From: Accumulibacter jenkinsii
GTDB lineage: Bacteria > Pseudomonadota > Gammaproteobacteria > Burkholderiales > Rhodocyclaceae
Length of the DNA: 64,000 bases
Reading direction: 5' to 3'
Assembly: GCA_036625225.1 (NCBI GenBank)
Contig: JAZKUF010000003.1
Location: 62,001-126,000, forward strand
Shown: positions 10,801-20,200 of the stretch, piece by piece
Layout of the letters: the number at the start of each line of letters is the position of its first letter
Position numbering within the stretch: the first letter of the stretch is position 1
Position numbers and translations under genes: made by a program
The notes under the pieces: generated by a model
The model's input: the letters and a program-made list of their open reading frames with translations, nothing else
Database searches by the model: none
What the model was told of the DNA's origin: nothing

Positions 10801-11925
10801 TCAGATGCGCATTGGCATGACGACGTATTTAAATCGATCATTGCCCGGAATCGTCAGCAGGGCGCTCGAATTGGCGTCGTTGAAGCCCCACTCGAGGGTC
10901 TCGTCGGAGGTGTTGTTCAGGACGTCGAGCAGGTACGAGACGTTGAAACCCACATCGAGCGGCTCACCCCGGTAATCGACTTCGATCTCTTCCTGCGCTT
11001 CTTCCTGCTCGGCGTTGGCCGCCATGATCTTCAGACTGCCGTCGGCGAGCACCAGGCGAACCCCGCGGAACTTTTCGTTGGTCAGAATCGCTGCCCGAAT
11101 CATCGACTGCAGGAGAAGGTTGCGCTCCACGGTGACGACATTGCGCAGGCTGGCAGGAATGACGCGCTGATAATCCGGAAAGCGGCCGTCAATCAGTTTC
11201 GAGACCAGATGGATATGACCGAACTGAAAGCGGATCTGGGTCGGCAGGATCTCGATCGACAAGGGCTCATCACTGTCCGTCAGCAGGCGATTGAGTTCGA
11301 TCACCGTCTTGCGCGGCAGAATCAGTTCCTGGCGGGCAGCACCGTCTGCCACGAGCGCAGTCTCGGCGAACGCCATGCTGGCATAAGCCAGTCGATGACC
11401 GTCCGTAGCGACGGCACGCAGTTGGCTGCCTTCAACGAGCAGCAAAAGCCCGTTCAGGTAATAACGAACATCCTGCGTCGCCATCGAGTAGTGCGTCTGC
11501 GCGAGCAGGTGACGAAACTGCTTCTGGCTCACCGTAAACTTCGTCGCTTCGTCCTCGGAGAGGGACATGCAGGGGAAGTCCTCGGCCGGCAGGGTCTGCA
11601 GATTGAAACGGCTCCGGCCAGCTTTCACCTGCATCCGGCGATCGTCGAGAATGAGGCTGACTTCCGCGCTCTCCGGCAGTGAACGCAGGATCTCCTGCAG
11701 CTTCCTGGCGCCGACCGTGACCGCACCATCGCCTTCGCCACTGGTATCGGCAGTGGACGTGGTGATCTGGATCTCGATGTCGGTCGCCAGCAGGGTCAGC
11801 AACTGCCCCCGCTTTTCGAGCAGCACGTTGGAAAGGATCGGCAGGGTGTGACGCCTTTCCACGATCCCGGAAACGGCCTGCAGAGGGGCCAGCAGGGCGT
11901 CTCGCCGTGTTTTAATAAGAAGCAT
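10801..11925 (-). CDS. dnaN: DNA polymerase III beta sliding clamp
   Basis: Forms the ring-shaped dimer that tethers DNA polymerase III to DNA. The 374-residue length is near the family norm, and the three repeated clamp domains are recognisable, for example PLQAVSGIVERRHTLPILSN in domain 1 and the C-terminal YVVMPMRI end. The start ATG at 11925 lies in an AT-rich stretch. It is transcribed after dnaA across a 209-base gap that looks like the replication origin. Confidence 0.97.
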   Translation of the reverse strand: MLLIKTRRDALLAPLQAVSGIVERRHTLPILSNVLLEKRGQLLTLLATDIEIQITTSTADTSGEGDGAVTVGARKLQEILRSLPESAEVSLILDDRRMQVKAGRSRFNLQTLPAEDFPCMSLSEDEATKFTVSQKQFRHLLAQTHYSMATQDVRYYLNGLLLLVEGSQLRAVATDGHRLAYASMAFAETALVADGAARQELILPRKTVIELNRLLTDSDEPLSIEILPTQIRFQFGHIHLVSKLIDGRFPDYQRVIPASLRNVVTVERNLLLQSMIRAAILTNEKFRGVRLVLADGSLKIMAANAEQEEAQEEIEVDYRGEPLDVGFNVSYLLDVLNNTSDETLEWGFNDANSSALLTIPGNDRFKYVVMPMRI

Positions 11926-12134
11926 ATATATAAATCCTATAAAGACTATGGTCTCGACAAGTCTGTTGATAAGTTATTTTGTTAAATTAATTCAATATAT
12001 TAGCTGCCTATTTACGGCTGTATCAAGTCGGTATGAAGCTGTGGACAGAATGGCACAAGTTATCCACAAGGCCTTTCCAGCAACTTTGTCCACTGTTTGC
12101 CAACTGCTTTCGCACCGGTTGTCCCCTGTTGCGG
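11926..12134. other. Candidate chromosomal replication origin (oriC) between dnaA and dnaN
   Basis: This gap begins with an AT-rich stretch (about 11925-12005) in an otherwise GC-rich region, suitable as a DNA unwinding element. A perfect DnaA box TTATCCACA lies at 12060-12068. Two weaker boxes (seven of nine matches) are at 12040-12048 on the minus strand and 12086-12094 on the plus strand. Origins between or beside dnaA and dnaN are common in bacteria. The alternative is that the boxes only autoregulate dnaA/dnaN, because another perfect box lies on the other side of dnaA. Confidence 0.6.
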
Positions 12135-13535
12135 TCAGCCTTTGAGCACCTGCTGCAGGACGTGCACGTCGTGGTTGAGTTCGTTGTCCTTGGTCCGCAG
12201 GTCATCAATGGTTCGTACGGCGTGCAGCACCGTCGTATGGTCACGCCCGCCGAAGGCCTCACCGATCGACGGATAGCTCTGCGAAGTCAGATTCTTGGCC
12301 AGCCACATGGCGATCTGGCGAGGCCGCACGATTACCCGTGTTCTTTTCTTCGAGAACAGGTCGGCGACCTTGATCTTGAAATACTCGGCGACCGTCTTCT
12401 GGATGTTTTCAACCGTGATCTGCCGATTGACCGAGCCAATCACATCCTTGAGTGCGTCCTTGGCCAGTTCCAGGCCGATGCGCTGACCATGGAAAGCAGA
12501 GTAAGCGAGCACTTTCTTCAGCGCGCCTTCGAGTTCACGAACGTTGGAGCGCAGATGCTTGGCGACATAGAAGGCCACTTCGTCGTCGAGGGCCACTCCC
12601 TCCACCTCGGCCTTCTTTTTCAGGATCGCGACCCGCATTTCCGTCTCCGGCGGCTCGATCTGGACCGTCAGTCCCCAGTCGAAGCGCGTCACCAGGCGAT
12701 CCTCGAGGCCCGATATATTCTTCGGATAGGTGTCACAACTGATCACGATCTGCTTCTTGGCTTCGCTCAATGCATTGAAGACGTAGAAAAATTCTTCCTG
12801 CGTCCGGTTCTTGCCATTGAAGAACTGGACGTCGTCGAGGAGCAGCACATCGAGCGAGCGATAGTAGCGCTTGAATACGTCGAATGACTTCTGCTGATAA
12901 GCGCGCACGACGTCGGAATAGTAGTCCTCGGCGTGAACGTAGCGAACCACCTTCTCCGGGCAATGCTCGAGGATCTGGTTGCCGATCGCGTGCACCAGGT
13001 GGGTCTTGCCGAGCCCAGCGCCACCATAGATGAAGAGCGGGTTGTAGGTGGTTTCACCGGGACTGATGGCAACCTGCCTGGCCGCTGCCCGAGCCAGGTC
13101 GTTGGCCTTGCCGACGACGAGGTTCTCGAAAGTGAAGGTCGAGATCAGCCGGGTTCTTTCGTATGCCGACCGGTCCTTGTCTGCAGGTGGCGCTTTTCTG
13201 GCCGCCGGAGTCGCGGGCATCAGCGGCCCACTGACTTCCGGTGCGCTGCTGACGGTCGCGCCTGCCGCTTGATTCGGCACCGCTGCGACCCGTTCGCCGA
13301 GCACCAGCGTGATGTTCACCGGGGTGGAAAAGTACTCGCTTCCCAAGGCTTCGATGCGCGAGAGGTAGCGTTCCTTGACCCACTTCAGGATGAATCCGTT
13401 CGGCGCCAGCAAACGCAACCCCTGCGCGACGCTCTCTTCGCCTTCGAGACGAAGCGGACGTATCCAGGTATTGAACTGCTGTGGTGGGAGTTCCTGCTCG
13501 AACTGGCTCAGGCACGAAGTCCAGAATCCACTCAT
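12135..13535 (-). CDS. dnaA: Chromosomal replication initiator DnaA
   Basis: AAA+ ATPase that binds DnaA boxes and opens the origin. Domain I is at residues about 1-80, followed by a Pro/Ala-rich linker. The AAA+ domain has Walker A GGAGLGKTHLVHA near residue 170 and Walker B LLLDDVQFF. The C-terminal DNA-binding domain carries the signature GGRDHTTVLHAVRTI. The 466-residue length is normal. The gene starts at 13535 and is divergent from rpmH. Perfect TTATCCACA boxes on both sides suggest autoregulation. Confidence 0.98.
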   Translation of the reverse strand: MSGFWTSCLSQFEQELPPQQFNTWIRPLRLEGEESVAQGLRLLAPNGFILKWVKERYLSRIEALGSEYFSTPVNITLVLGERVAAVPNQAAGATVSSAPEVSGPLMPATPAARKAPPADKDRSAYERTRLISTFTFENLVVGKANDLARAAARQVAISPGETTYNPLFIYGGAGLGKTHLVHAIGNQILEHCPEKVVRYVHAEDYYSDVVRAYQQKSFDVFKRYYRSLDVLLLDDVQFFNGKNRTQEEFFYVFNALSEAKKQIVISCDTYPKNISGLEDRLVTRFDWGLTVQIEPPETEMRVAILKKKAEVEGVALDDEVAFYVAKHLRSNVRELEGALKKVLAYSAFHGQRIGLELAKDALKDVIGSVNRQITVENIQKTVAEYFKIKVADLFSKKRTRVIVRPRQIAMWLAKNLTSQSYPSIGEAFGGRDHTTVLHAVRTIDDLRTKDNELNHDVHVLQQVLKG

Positions 13536-13746
13536 CGCCGGCCACGCAACTTGCTGCCGAGCGGGCCGGGCCCTGGCCGCGGCTGACGTGTCTTTTTGCT
13601 TGCAATCAACAACATTGGTGGATATCCCTGGATGGGTCTAGGCGTTGAAGGCCTGGCCGGCAGACAAGACTTCCGACCTCCCTGTCGCCCTGTGCCATTC
13701 TTGTCGGGAGTCCCGAAAGACCAAATTCTAACCCGTTGGGGCGAAG

Positions 13747-13755
13747 TTATCCACA
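13747..13755 (+). promoter_or_regulatory. DnaA box upstream of rpmH and dnaA
   Basis: A perfect TTATCCACA nonamer in the dnaA-rpmH intergenic region, 20 bases before the rpmH -35 element. It could serve DnaA autoregulation or act as part of a bipartite origin together with the boxes on the other side of dnaA. Confidence 0.8.
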
Positions 13756-13775
13756 GCTCAATCAAAAATATGGCC

Positions 13776-13805
13776 TTGACAAGACTTGGCCCGAAGCAGT
13801 CTAAT
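13776..13805 (+). promoter_or_regulatory. Sigma-70 promoter of rpmH-rnpA-yidD-yidC-mnmE
   Basis: A perfect TTGACA (13776-13781) is followed after 18 bases by TCTAAT (13800-13805, five of six consensus bases). This would start transcription about 30 bases before the rpmH start. It is the only strong promoter I see ahead of the five-gene block. Confidence 0.85.
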
Positions 13806-13842
13806 TACGCGTTTATTCTGCTTTGACTTCAAGGGCTCGACC

Positions 13843-13977
13843 ATGAAACGTACCTATCAACCGTCGGTCGTTCGCCGCAAGCGTACACACGGCTTTCTCG
13901 TTCGGATGTCTACTCGTGGCGGTCGTGCCGTAATTCGGGCTCGTCGCGCCAAAGGTCGCCACCGCCTGGCCGTTTGA
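13843..13977 (+). CDS. rpmH: 50S ribosomal protein L34
   Basis: A 44-residue, very basic ribosomal protein of the large subunit. MKRTYQPSVVRRKRTHGF at the N-terminus and RRAKGRHRL at the C-terminus are diagnostic for L34. It is the first gene of the origin-linked block. Its stop codon overlaps the proposed rnpA start, so translation of the two is probably coupled. Confidence 0.98.
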   Translation: MKRTYQPSVVRRKRTHGFLVRMSTRGGRAVIRARRAKGRHRLAV

Positions 13978-14372
13978 GCGACGGCTCGCCACTCGCCGGC
14001 AACTGCGCAGTATCGACTGCCGCTTTCCCCAGGCACTACCGGCTGGCCAGAACGGATGAGTATTCATCCGTTTTTGCTTTCAGGAGAGCGCTGAAAAGTC
14101 CGCATTTCCTGCTACATTATCGCCCTCGGGGTGCCGACGAAGTCCCCGGTGCACGCTTGGGACTGGTCGTTGCCAAGCGCTTTCTGCGTCGATCGGTGGA
14201 TCGAAACCTCGTTCGACGTCTGGCCAGAGAGCAGTTTCGCTTGTTGCGGTGGCGGTTGCGTTCGAGCGATTACGTGCTACGGTTGGCAGCCAGGCCCCTC
14301 CCTCTTGATCGGCGAGCCTTGGCGGAGGAAATCCGGGGCCTGCTGAGCAAGACGACCTCGAATCAACGATAA
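13974..14372 (+). CDS. rnpA: Ribonuclease P protein component
   Basis: Basic protein cofactor of RNase P, which trims tRNA 5' leaders. The family core is visible: FPRHYRLARTDEYSSVF, GARLGLVVAKRFLRRSVDRN, and the RNR-like signature RSVDRNLVRRLAREQFR. The only start in frame before the conserved region is TTG 13974, overlapping the rpmH stop; this gives 132 residues with a short unconserved lead. yidD follows after four bases. Confidence 0.93.
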   Translation: MSDGSPLAGNCAVSTAAFPRHYRLARTDEYSSVFAFRRALKSPHFLLHYRPRGADEVPGARLGLVVAKRFLRRSVDRNLVRRLAREQFRLLRWRLRSSDYVLRLAARPLPLDRRALAEEIRGLLSKTTSNQR

Positions 14373-14376
14373 ACCG

Positions 14377-14586
14377 ATGAAACAGATCCTGCTGTCGCTG
14401 ATTGCCTGCTACCGATACGCGGTCAGCCCGATGCTCGGCCGTCGCTGCCGTTTTTTCCCCAGCTGTTCCGAATACGCGGCAGAAGCGGTCGAAAGACATG
14501 GCTCCCTCAGAGGCTCGGGTCTTGCCCTGCAGCGTCTGTCTCGCTGTCATCCGTGGAATCCGGGCGGTTTTGACCCCGTCCCCTGA
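14377..14586 (+). CDS. yidD: Membrane protein insertion efficiency factor YidD
   Basis: Small inner-membrane-associated protein (69 residues) that assists YidC-dependent insertion. The family motif RRCRFFPSCSEYAAEAVERHG with its conserved cysteines and the ending RCHPWNPGGFDPVP are clear. It is placed, as usual, between rnpA and yidC, four bases after rnpA and 25 before yidC. Confidence 0.96.
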   Translation: MKQILLSLIACYRYAVSPMLGRRCRFFPSCSEYAAEAVERHGSLRGSGLALQRLSRCHPWNPGGFDPVP

Positions 14587-14611
14587 CAACAACCCAATCG
14601 TATAGGCTTTC

Positions 14612-16297
14612 ATGGATAACCGACGCCTGCTCCTTCTGCTGGTCTTCTCATTTTCGCTGGTGATGCTGTGGGATGCCTGGCAGAAATACAACCAGCCAAA
14701 AGCCGTCGCCACGGCGGCCGTCGGCGTGGCCCAGACGCCCACGCCACAGCCTTCCGCGAGCCTGCATACGCCGCTTCCCGGCGCCCCGGCGACGACGCCC
14801 GTGGTACCCACGGGCGAGAAATCGGAAACGGTGAAGGTCAAGACCGATCTCTTCGTCGCCGAGGTCTCGAAGCTTGGCGGCGATCTCGTCCGCCTCGAGT
14901 TCAGCCATTACAAGGACAGCGTCCAGAAAAACAAGGATCTTGCGCTCTTCGAGGCGAAGCACCAGTACGTCGCGCAGAGCGGTCTGATCGGCGAGAGTCT
15001 GCCCAACCACAAGACCATCTTTACTGAGGTGACCGGTGAGCGGGAACTGGCCGGCGACGCGAGAACCCTCGAGCTTCGCCTGGAAGCACCGCCGGCCAAC
15101 GGCGTCAAGGTGGCCAAAGTGTACACCTTCACGCGCGGCAGCTATCTGATCGACGTCCGCTACGAGATCGACAACGGCAGTGGCCAGGAGGTCGCGGCGC
15201 ACGCCTACTATCAGCTGCAGCGCGACGTGAAGGCCCCTGACGGCGAGAGTTCGATGGTCATGACCTTTACCGGCCCGGCGGTCTATACCGACCAGGAGAA
15301 GTTCCAGAAGATCGACTTTGCCGACATCGAGAAGGGCAAGGCCAGGTTCGCGAGCAAGGCCGACAACGGCTGGATCGCCATGGTTCAGCATTATTTCGTT
15401 GCGGCCTGGGTGCCGCAGCCCGGACTGCTGCGTGAGTTCTACATGCGCCCGCTCGAAGGAAGCGCCAGTCCGGCGGTCGCCGCCGGGGTCATCGTTCCCG
15501 TCCCTGGTGCTGCGCCGGGCGCGAAGGTTTCGTTTTCCGTTCCCCTTTATGCCGGCCCCCAGATCCAGACGACGCTCGAACAGCTCGCCAAGCCGCCCGC
15601 AGAGGGAGGCATTGGCGCCCAGGGGCTGCCGCTGGTGGTCGACTATGGCTGGTTGACGGTCATTGCCGCGCCGATCTTCTGGTGCCTGGAAGCGATCTAC
15701 AAGGTGGTCGGCAACTGGGGCTGGGCGATCGTTCTCCTGACCGTCGGCATCAAGCTGCTGTTCTTCCCGCTGTCGGCGGCCAGCTACAAGTCGATGGCCA
15801 AGATGAAAGCGGTCACGCCGCGGCTGATGACGCTCAAGGAGCGCTATGGCGACGACCGCCAGAAGCTCAATCAGGAGATGATGGCACTCTACAAGCGCGA
15901 GAAGATCAACCCGCTCGGCGGTTGTCTGCCGATCGTCGTCCAGATTCCGGTCTTCATTGCGCTTTACTGGGCGTTGCTGGGGGCAGTCGAGATTCGCGAT
16001 GCGCCGTGGATCCTCTGGATTACCGATCTCTCGGCAGCCGATCCCTACTACGTCCTGCCGGTGCTCATGGTCATCAGCATGCTCATCCAGACCAAGCTCA
16101 ATCCGACGCCACCCGACCCGATCCAGGCCAAGGTGATGATGATGATGCCGTTCATCTTTGGTGCGATGTTCTTCTTCTTCCCGGCCGGTCTGGTGCTGTA
16201 CTGGGTGGTCAACAACATCCTGTCGATCGCCCAGCAATGGCAGATCACACGGATGATCGAAAGTGGCGGACAGGCCGCCAACGACGCCAAGGCCTGA
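14612..16297 (+). CDS. yidC: Membrane protein insertase YidC
   Basis: Inserts and folds inner-membrane proteins, alone or with SecYEG. An N-terminal membrane segment (LLLLLVFSFSLVMLWDAW) is followed by a large periplasmic beta domain (about residues 60-345). The conserved Oxa1-type membrane core has NWGWAIVLLTVGIKLLFFPL, GGCLPIVVQIPVFIALYW and the last helix FFFPAGLVLYWVVNN. At 561 residues it is a standard Gram-negative YidC. Its 3' end overlaps the proposed mnmE start by 35 bases. Confidence 0.97.
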   Translation: MDNRRLLLLLVFSFSLVMLWDAWQKYNQPKAVATAAVGVAQTPTPQPSASLHTPLPGAPATTPVVPTGEKSETVKVKTDLFVAEVSKLGGDLVRLEFSHYKDSVQKNKDLALFEAKHQYVAQSGLIGESLPNHKTIFTEVTGERELAGDARTLELRLEAPPANGVKVAKVYTFTRGSYLIDVRYEIDNGSGQEVAAHAYYQLQRDVKAPDGESSMVMTFTGPAVYTDQEKFQKIDFADIEKGKARFASKADNGWIAMVQHYFVAAWVPQPGLLREFYMRPLEGSASPAVAAGVIVPVPGAAPGAKVSFSVPLYAGPQIQTTLEQLAKPPAEGGIGAQGLPLVVDYGWLTVIAAPIFWCLEAIYKVVGNWGWAIVLLTVGIKLLFFPLSAASYKSMAKMKAVTPRLMTLKERYGDDRQKLNQEMMALYKREKINPLGGCLPIVVQIPVFIALYWALLGAVEIRDAPWILWITDLSAADPYYVLPVLMVISMLIQTKLNPTPPDPIQAKVMMMMPFIFGAMFFFFPAGLVLYWVVNNILSIAQQWQITRMIESGGQAANDAKA

Positions 16298-17630
16298 GCC
16301 GTCGGCGACCATCGCCGCCGTCGCGACCGCTGCCGGTCGTGGCGGTGTGGGGGTCATCCGCATCTCCGGCGACGGGCTTCTGGCCTTTGCCGAGGCCTTC
16401 GCCGGCAAGCGGCCGCTGCCCCGCGTCGCGATGCTCGGCGATTTCCGGTCGGCCGACGGCGCACTCATCGACCGCGGCTTGCTGCTGTACTTTCCGGCAC
16501 CCCGATCGTTCACCGGCGAAGAGGTGCTGGAAATACATGGCCATGGCGGCACCGTGGTCATGCAGATGCTGCTCGCGCGCTGTCTGGAACTTGGCGCACG
16601 CCTCGCCGAACCGGGCGAATTCACCCGTCGCGCCTACCTCAACGGTAAACTCGATCTGGCCCAGGCCGAGGCAGTGATCGATCTGATCGACGCCGCAACG
16701 GCCACCGCAGCGCGCAGCGCGGTGCGCTCCCTGCAGGGCGAGTTTTCACGAGAAATCAACGCTCTGCTGGCGCAACTCGTGGAATTGCGGGCACTCGTCG
16801 AAGCCACGCTGGACTTTCCGGACGAGGAAGTCGACTTTCTCGAAGCCGCCGATGCCTGGGGTCGCCTCGATCGCCTGCAGCAGCGCCTGCGACAGGTGTT
16901 CGAGCGTGCGCAACAGGGCCGGCTGTTGCACGGTGGCCTGCACGTCGTCCTCGTCGGCCAGCCGAATGTCGGCAAGTCCAGCCTGCTCAACCGTTTGGCT
17001 GGTGACGATTTGGCCATTGTCACTCCGCTTCCCGGAACGACCCGGGATCTGGTGCGCAGCAGCCTGCAGATCGAGGGCATTCCGCTGCACGTGATCGACA
17101 CCGCAGGCCTGCGCGACACCGACGACCCGATCGAAATGATCGGCATCGAAAGGACCTGGCGCGAAATAGCGCGCGCCGACGTCGTCGTCCTGCTGGTTGA
17201 CGCGCGGACCGGCATTGGCCCGGCCGAGCGCAAGATTCTTGCGCAACTGCCCGCGCAGCTCGCGCACGTGACGGTCCATAACAAGATCGATCTCGCTGCG
17301 CTGGCGCCCGAACGACGTCCTGAAGCCGATGCGGTGATCATCGCGCTGTCGGCGAAGTCCGGCGCTGGCGTCGACCTGCTGCGCCAGGAGCTGTTGCAGA
17401 TTGCCGGCTGGCATCCTGCGGAAGACGTCTTCATCGCCCGAGAGCGCCACCTGCGCGCGCTCGCCGAAGCCCGCGAACACCTTGACGCCGCGTTTGAACA
17501 GTTGCCGAGGCTTGAACTGTTTGCCGAGGAACTGAGGCTCGCCCAGGTGACGCTCGGCCGAATCACCGGCGCCTTCAGCGCCGATGAGCTCCTCGGCGAG
17601 ATCTTCGGGCGCTTCTGTATCGGCAAGTAA
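16263..17630 (+). CDS. mnmE: tRNA uridine-5-carboxymethylaminomethyl modification GTPase MnmE
   Basis: With MnmG it modifies U34 of several tRNAs. The N-terminal tetrahydrofolate-binding domain contains GRGGVGVIRISG. The inserted G domain has GQPNVGKSSLLNRLAG (Walker A), DTAGLRDTDD and the NKID specificity motif. The C-terminus ends with FCIGK, whose cysteine is essential. The only possible start before the conserved region is GTG 16263, inside yidC, giving 455 residues. Confidence 0.95.
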   Translation: MADRPPTTPRPEPSATIAAVATAAGRGGVGVIRISGDGLLAFAEAFAGKRPLPRVAMLGDFRSADGALIDRGLLLYFPAPRSFTGEEVLEIHGHGGTVVMQMLLARCLELGARLAEPGEFTRRAYLNGKLDLAQAEAVIDLIDAATATAARSAVRSLQGEFSREINALLAQLVELRALVEATLDFPDEEVDFLEAADAWGRLDRLQQRLRQVFERAQQGRLLHGGLHVVLVGQPNVGKSSLLNRLAGDDLAIVTPLPGTTRDLVRSSLQIEGIPLHVIDTAGLRDTDDPIEMIGIERTWREIARADVVVLLVDARTGIGPAERKILAQLPAQLAHVTVHNKIDLAALAPERRPEADAVIIALSAKSGAGVDLLRQELLQIAGWHPAEDVFIARERHLRALAEAREHLDAAFEQLPRLELFAEELRLAQVTLGRITGAFSADELLGEIFGRFCIGK

Positions 17631-17746
17631 GCGTCGACCTTCTTCCACTCTCCTGGTACTGTGCTGCAAGGGCCGCTAAGCAGCCTCTTGCCGGCCATTC
17701 CCCGTGGCAGACGTGGCCTGGCTGACGAGCCTTGAGCGGCTTGCGG

Positions 17747-18001
17747 TCACGATCGCCAGCGGTCCTCAGGCACGCTTGCCAGTTCGCGCAGAATCCGGGC
17801 GGCGGACCACAACATCAGGGCAATGCCGGCCACGACCGTGATCAGCGCGCTGGCGGTGCCGGTCGGGAAACCGGGGATGAACAGCGTTTCCTGCCTGACC
17901 AGCCACATCAGGCCGCTACCGAAAACGAGCATGCCGATGGCGTCGATGAGCGCATAGAACATCACCTTCAGCGTCACCCGCGGCCGCTGTCGATTAATCA
18001 T
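17747..18001 (-). CDS. Small two-helix membrane protein, unknown function
   Basis: An 84-residue protein with two hydrophobic stretches (VMFYALIDAIGMLVFGSGLM and ALITVVAGIALMLWSAARIL), so probably an inner-membrane hairpin with a charged C-terminal tail. It starts six bases after the metG stop and is almost certainly co-transcribed with it. I do not recognise a family and assign no role. It is more likely a real gene than a chance frame because of spacing and hydrophobic pattern. Confidence 0.6.
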   Translation of the reverse strand: MINRQRPRVTLKVMFYALIDAIGMLVFGSGLMWLVRQETLFIPGFPTGTASALITVVAGIALMLWSAARILRELASVPEDRWRS

Positions 18002-18007
18002 GCGGGC

Positions 18008-20113
18008 CTACTTGACGCGCATGCCGGGCTGCGCGCCGCTGTCGGGCGAGAGCAGGAAGATGCCGGGCGTGCGGCTGTCCGGGTCAGAGGCGGCCAGCAC
18101 CATGCCCTCGGAGAGGCCGAACTTCATCTTGCGTGGCGCGAGGTTGGCGACCATCACGGTCAGCCGGCCGACCAGGGTGGCCGGATCGTAGGCCGACTTG
18201 ATGCCGGCGAAAACCTGCCGCGTACCGAGCGAACCGATGTCGAGCAGCAGGCGGACGAGCTTGTCGGCACCGTCGACCTGCGAGGCTTCGCTGATGCGCG
18301 CGATACGCAGATCGACGCTGAGAAAATCGTCGATGCTGATATGGGGTCCGCCGGATGTGCCGACCGCCGCCTGCGCTACGGTCACCGCGGCCGCTTTTTC
18401 CTGCGGCTCGGCGGGTCTTTGCGGCGCCGTCTCGGGAACGGCCGCCAGCTGCTCGCGGTTGGCTTCGACCAGTGCAGCGACCTGTTTTCTGTCCACGCGC
18501 GTCAGCAGGTGGCGATAGGCATTGATCGCGTGGCCGGCGGCGAGGACCGTGCCGCCGTCGTCCCAGACGAAGGGAGCGACGTTGAGGAAAGCTTCGACCT
18601 TGGCGGCGAGCGCCGGCAACACGGGTTTGAGCAGGATGGAGAACAGGCGGAAGAGATTCAGCGCGTTGCTGCACGCGGCCTGCAGCTCGTTTGCGCGGCT
18701 GTTGTCGCGCGCCAGTTCCCACGGCTTGACGCTATCGACGTACTGGTTGGCGAGGTCGGTGAGGGCCATGATCTCCCGGATCGCCTTGCCGAATTCGCGC
18801 CCCTCGTAATGCTCGGCGATCGCCGCGCGGCGGTCGCGGATGGCCCGGATCGCCGGCAGCGCTTCATCGCAGGCGCACAGCTGGCCGGCGAAGTGCCTGA
18901 CGATGAAGCCCGCCGAACGGCTGGCGATATTGACAAACTTGCCCACCAGATCCGAATTGACGCGCGCGATGAAATCGTCGAGGTTGAGGTCGATGTCCTC
19001 CATCGAATCCGAGAGCTTGGCGGCATAGTAATAGCGTAGCCACTCGGGGTCGAGGCCTTGCGCGAGGTAACTCTCGGCGGTGATGAAGGTGCCGCGCGAC
19101 TTCGACATCTTGGCGCCGTCGACGGTCAGGAAGCCGTGCGCAAAGACCTTGGTCGGCGTGCGATAACCGGCGTGTGCGAGTTCCGCCGGCCAGAAGAGGG
19201 CGTGAAAGTAGAGGATGTCCTTGCCGATGAAGTGATAGAGCTCGGTTGTCGAATCCGGCCGCCAGTACTCGTCGAAATCGAGCCCTGCGCGGGCGCAGAG
19301 ATTCTTGAACGAGCCCATGTAGCCGATCGGCGCGTCGAGCCAGACATAGAAGTACTTGCCCGGTGCATCGGGTATCTCGAAGCCGAAGTACGGCGCATCA
19401 CGCGAGATGTCCCAGTCGGTGAGGCGATTCTCGCCCTCGCTGCCCAGCCACTCCTGCAGCTTGTTGGCGGCCTCGTTCTGCAGCCGTCCTTCGCCCTGCG
19501 TCCAGCGCTGCAGGAAGGCCTGACAGCGCGGATCGGCAAGCCGGAAAAAGAAATGCTCCGATTGCCGCAGTTCCGGCCGGGCGCCGGAAATCGCCGAATA
19601 GGGATTCTTCAACTCGTTGGGCGCATACGCCGCGCCACAGCTCTCGCAGTTGTCGCCGTACTGGTCGGGCGCAGCGCACTTGGGGCATTCGCCCTTGATG
19701 AAACGGTCGGGCAGGAACATCTGTTTGACCGGGTCGTAATACTGTTCGATGGTGCGGGTCTCGATCAGCCCGGCCGCCCGCAGGCGGCCGTAGATTTCGT
19801 TGGCGCAGGAACGGGTTTCGGCGGAATGGGTCGTGTAATAGTTGTCGAAGCCGACGTGGAAGCCGGCGAAGTCGCGCGTATGCTCGCCATGGACGCGCTC
19901 GATCAGCGCCTCTGGCGTGATGCCCTCCTTCTCGGCGCGCAGCATGACCGGCGTGCCGTGGGTGTCGTCGGCGCAGACGTACCAGCACTGATGGCCGCGC
20001 ATCTTCTGGAAACGGACCCAGATGTCGGTTTGCACGTACTCGACCAGATGACCCAGGTGGATTGCGCCGTTGGCATACGGCAGGGCGGAGGTGACGAGAA
20101 TCTTGCGTATCAT
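18008..20113 (-). CDS. metG: Methionyl-tRNA synthetase
   Basis: Class I synthetase that charges tRNA-Met. The HIGH-type motif is in GAIHLGHLVEY and the KMSKS motif in GAKMSKSRGTF. A zinc knuckle is formed by CPKC and CESC around residue 145. The C-terminal tRNA-binding (EMAP/Trbp111) domain begins near ISIDDFLSVDLRIARI, showing the dimeric long form. The start is ATG 20113 (701 residues); an ATG at 20143 would add ten untypical residues. Confidence 0.97.
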   Translation of the reverse strand: MIRKILVTSALPYANGAIHLGHLVEYVQTDIWVRFQKMRGHQCWYVCADDTHGTPVMLRAEKEGITPEALIERVHGEHTRDFAGFHVGFDNYYTTHSAETRSCANEIYGRLRAAGLIETRTIEQYYDPVKQMFLPDRFIKGECPKCAAPDQYGDNCESCGAAYAPNELKNPYSAISGARPELRQSEHFFFRLADPRCQAFLQRWTQGEGRLQNEAANKLQEWLGSEGENRLTDWDISRDAPYFGFEIPDAPGKYFYVWLDAPIGYMGSFKNLCARAGLDFDEYWRPDSTTELYHFIGKDILYFHALFWPAELAHAGYRTPTKVFAHGFLTVDGAKMSKSRGTFITAESYLAQGLDPEWLRYYYAAKLSDSMEDIDLNLDDFIARVNSDLVGKFVNIASRSAGFIVRHFAGQLCACDEALPAIRAIRDRRAAIAEHYEGREFGKAIREIMALTDLANQYVDSVKPWELARDNSRANELQAACSNALNLFRLFSILLKPVLPALAAKVEAFLNVAPFVWDDGGTVLAAGHAINAYRHLLTRVDRKQVAALVEANREQLAAVPETAPQRPAEPQEKAAAVTVAQAAVGTSGGPHISIDDFLSVDLRIARISEASQVDGADKLVRLLLDIGSLGTRQVFAGIKSAYDPATLVGRLTVMVANLAPRKMKFGLSEGMVLAASDPDSRTPGIFLLSPDSGAQPGMRVK

Positions 20114-20200
20114 GAGCTTTGGCGCCGCCAGGCAAAGCGGCATTCTACCAAAACGCCACCGCCATCGTCGCCCGCGACGCGCTAACCGGTGCCCGGCCGC

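Larger units (their letters stand above)
13536..13842. other. dnaA-rpmH divergent intergenic region
   Basis: This 307-base gap separates the two divergent blocks of the origin region. It holds a perfect DnaA box and the rpmH promoter, annotated separately, in its right third. No clear consensus dnaA promoter was found on the minus strand. The left two thirds show no gene. Confidence 0.6.

Noticed and set aside
14648..16624. A 658-codon minus-strand frame across yidC and mnmE
   Set aside because: Antisense of two well-recognised genes; residue composition is shadow-like (rich in His, Asp, Arg, Gln).
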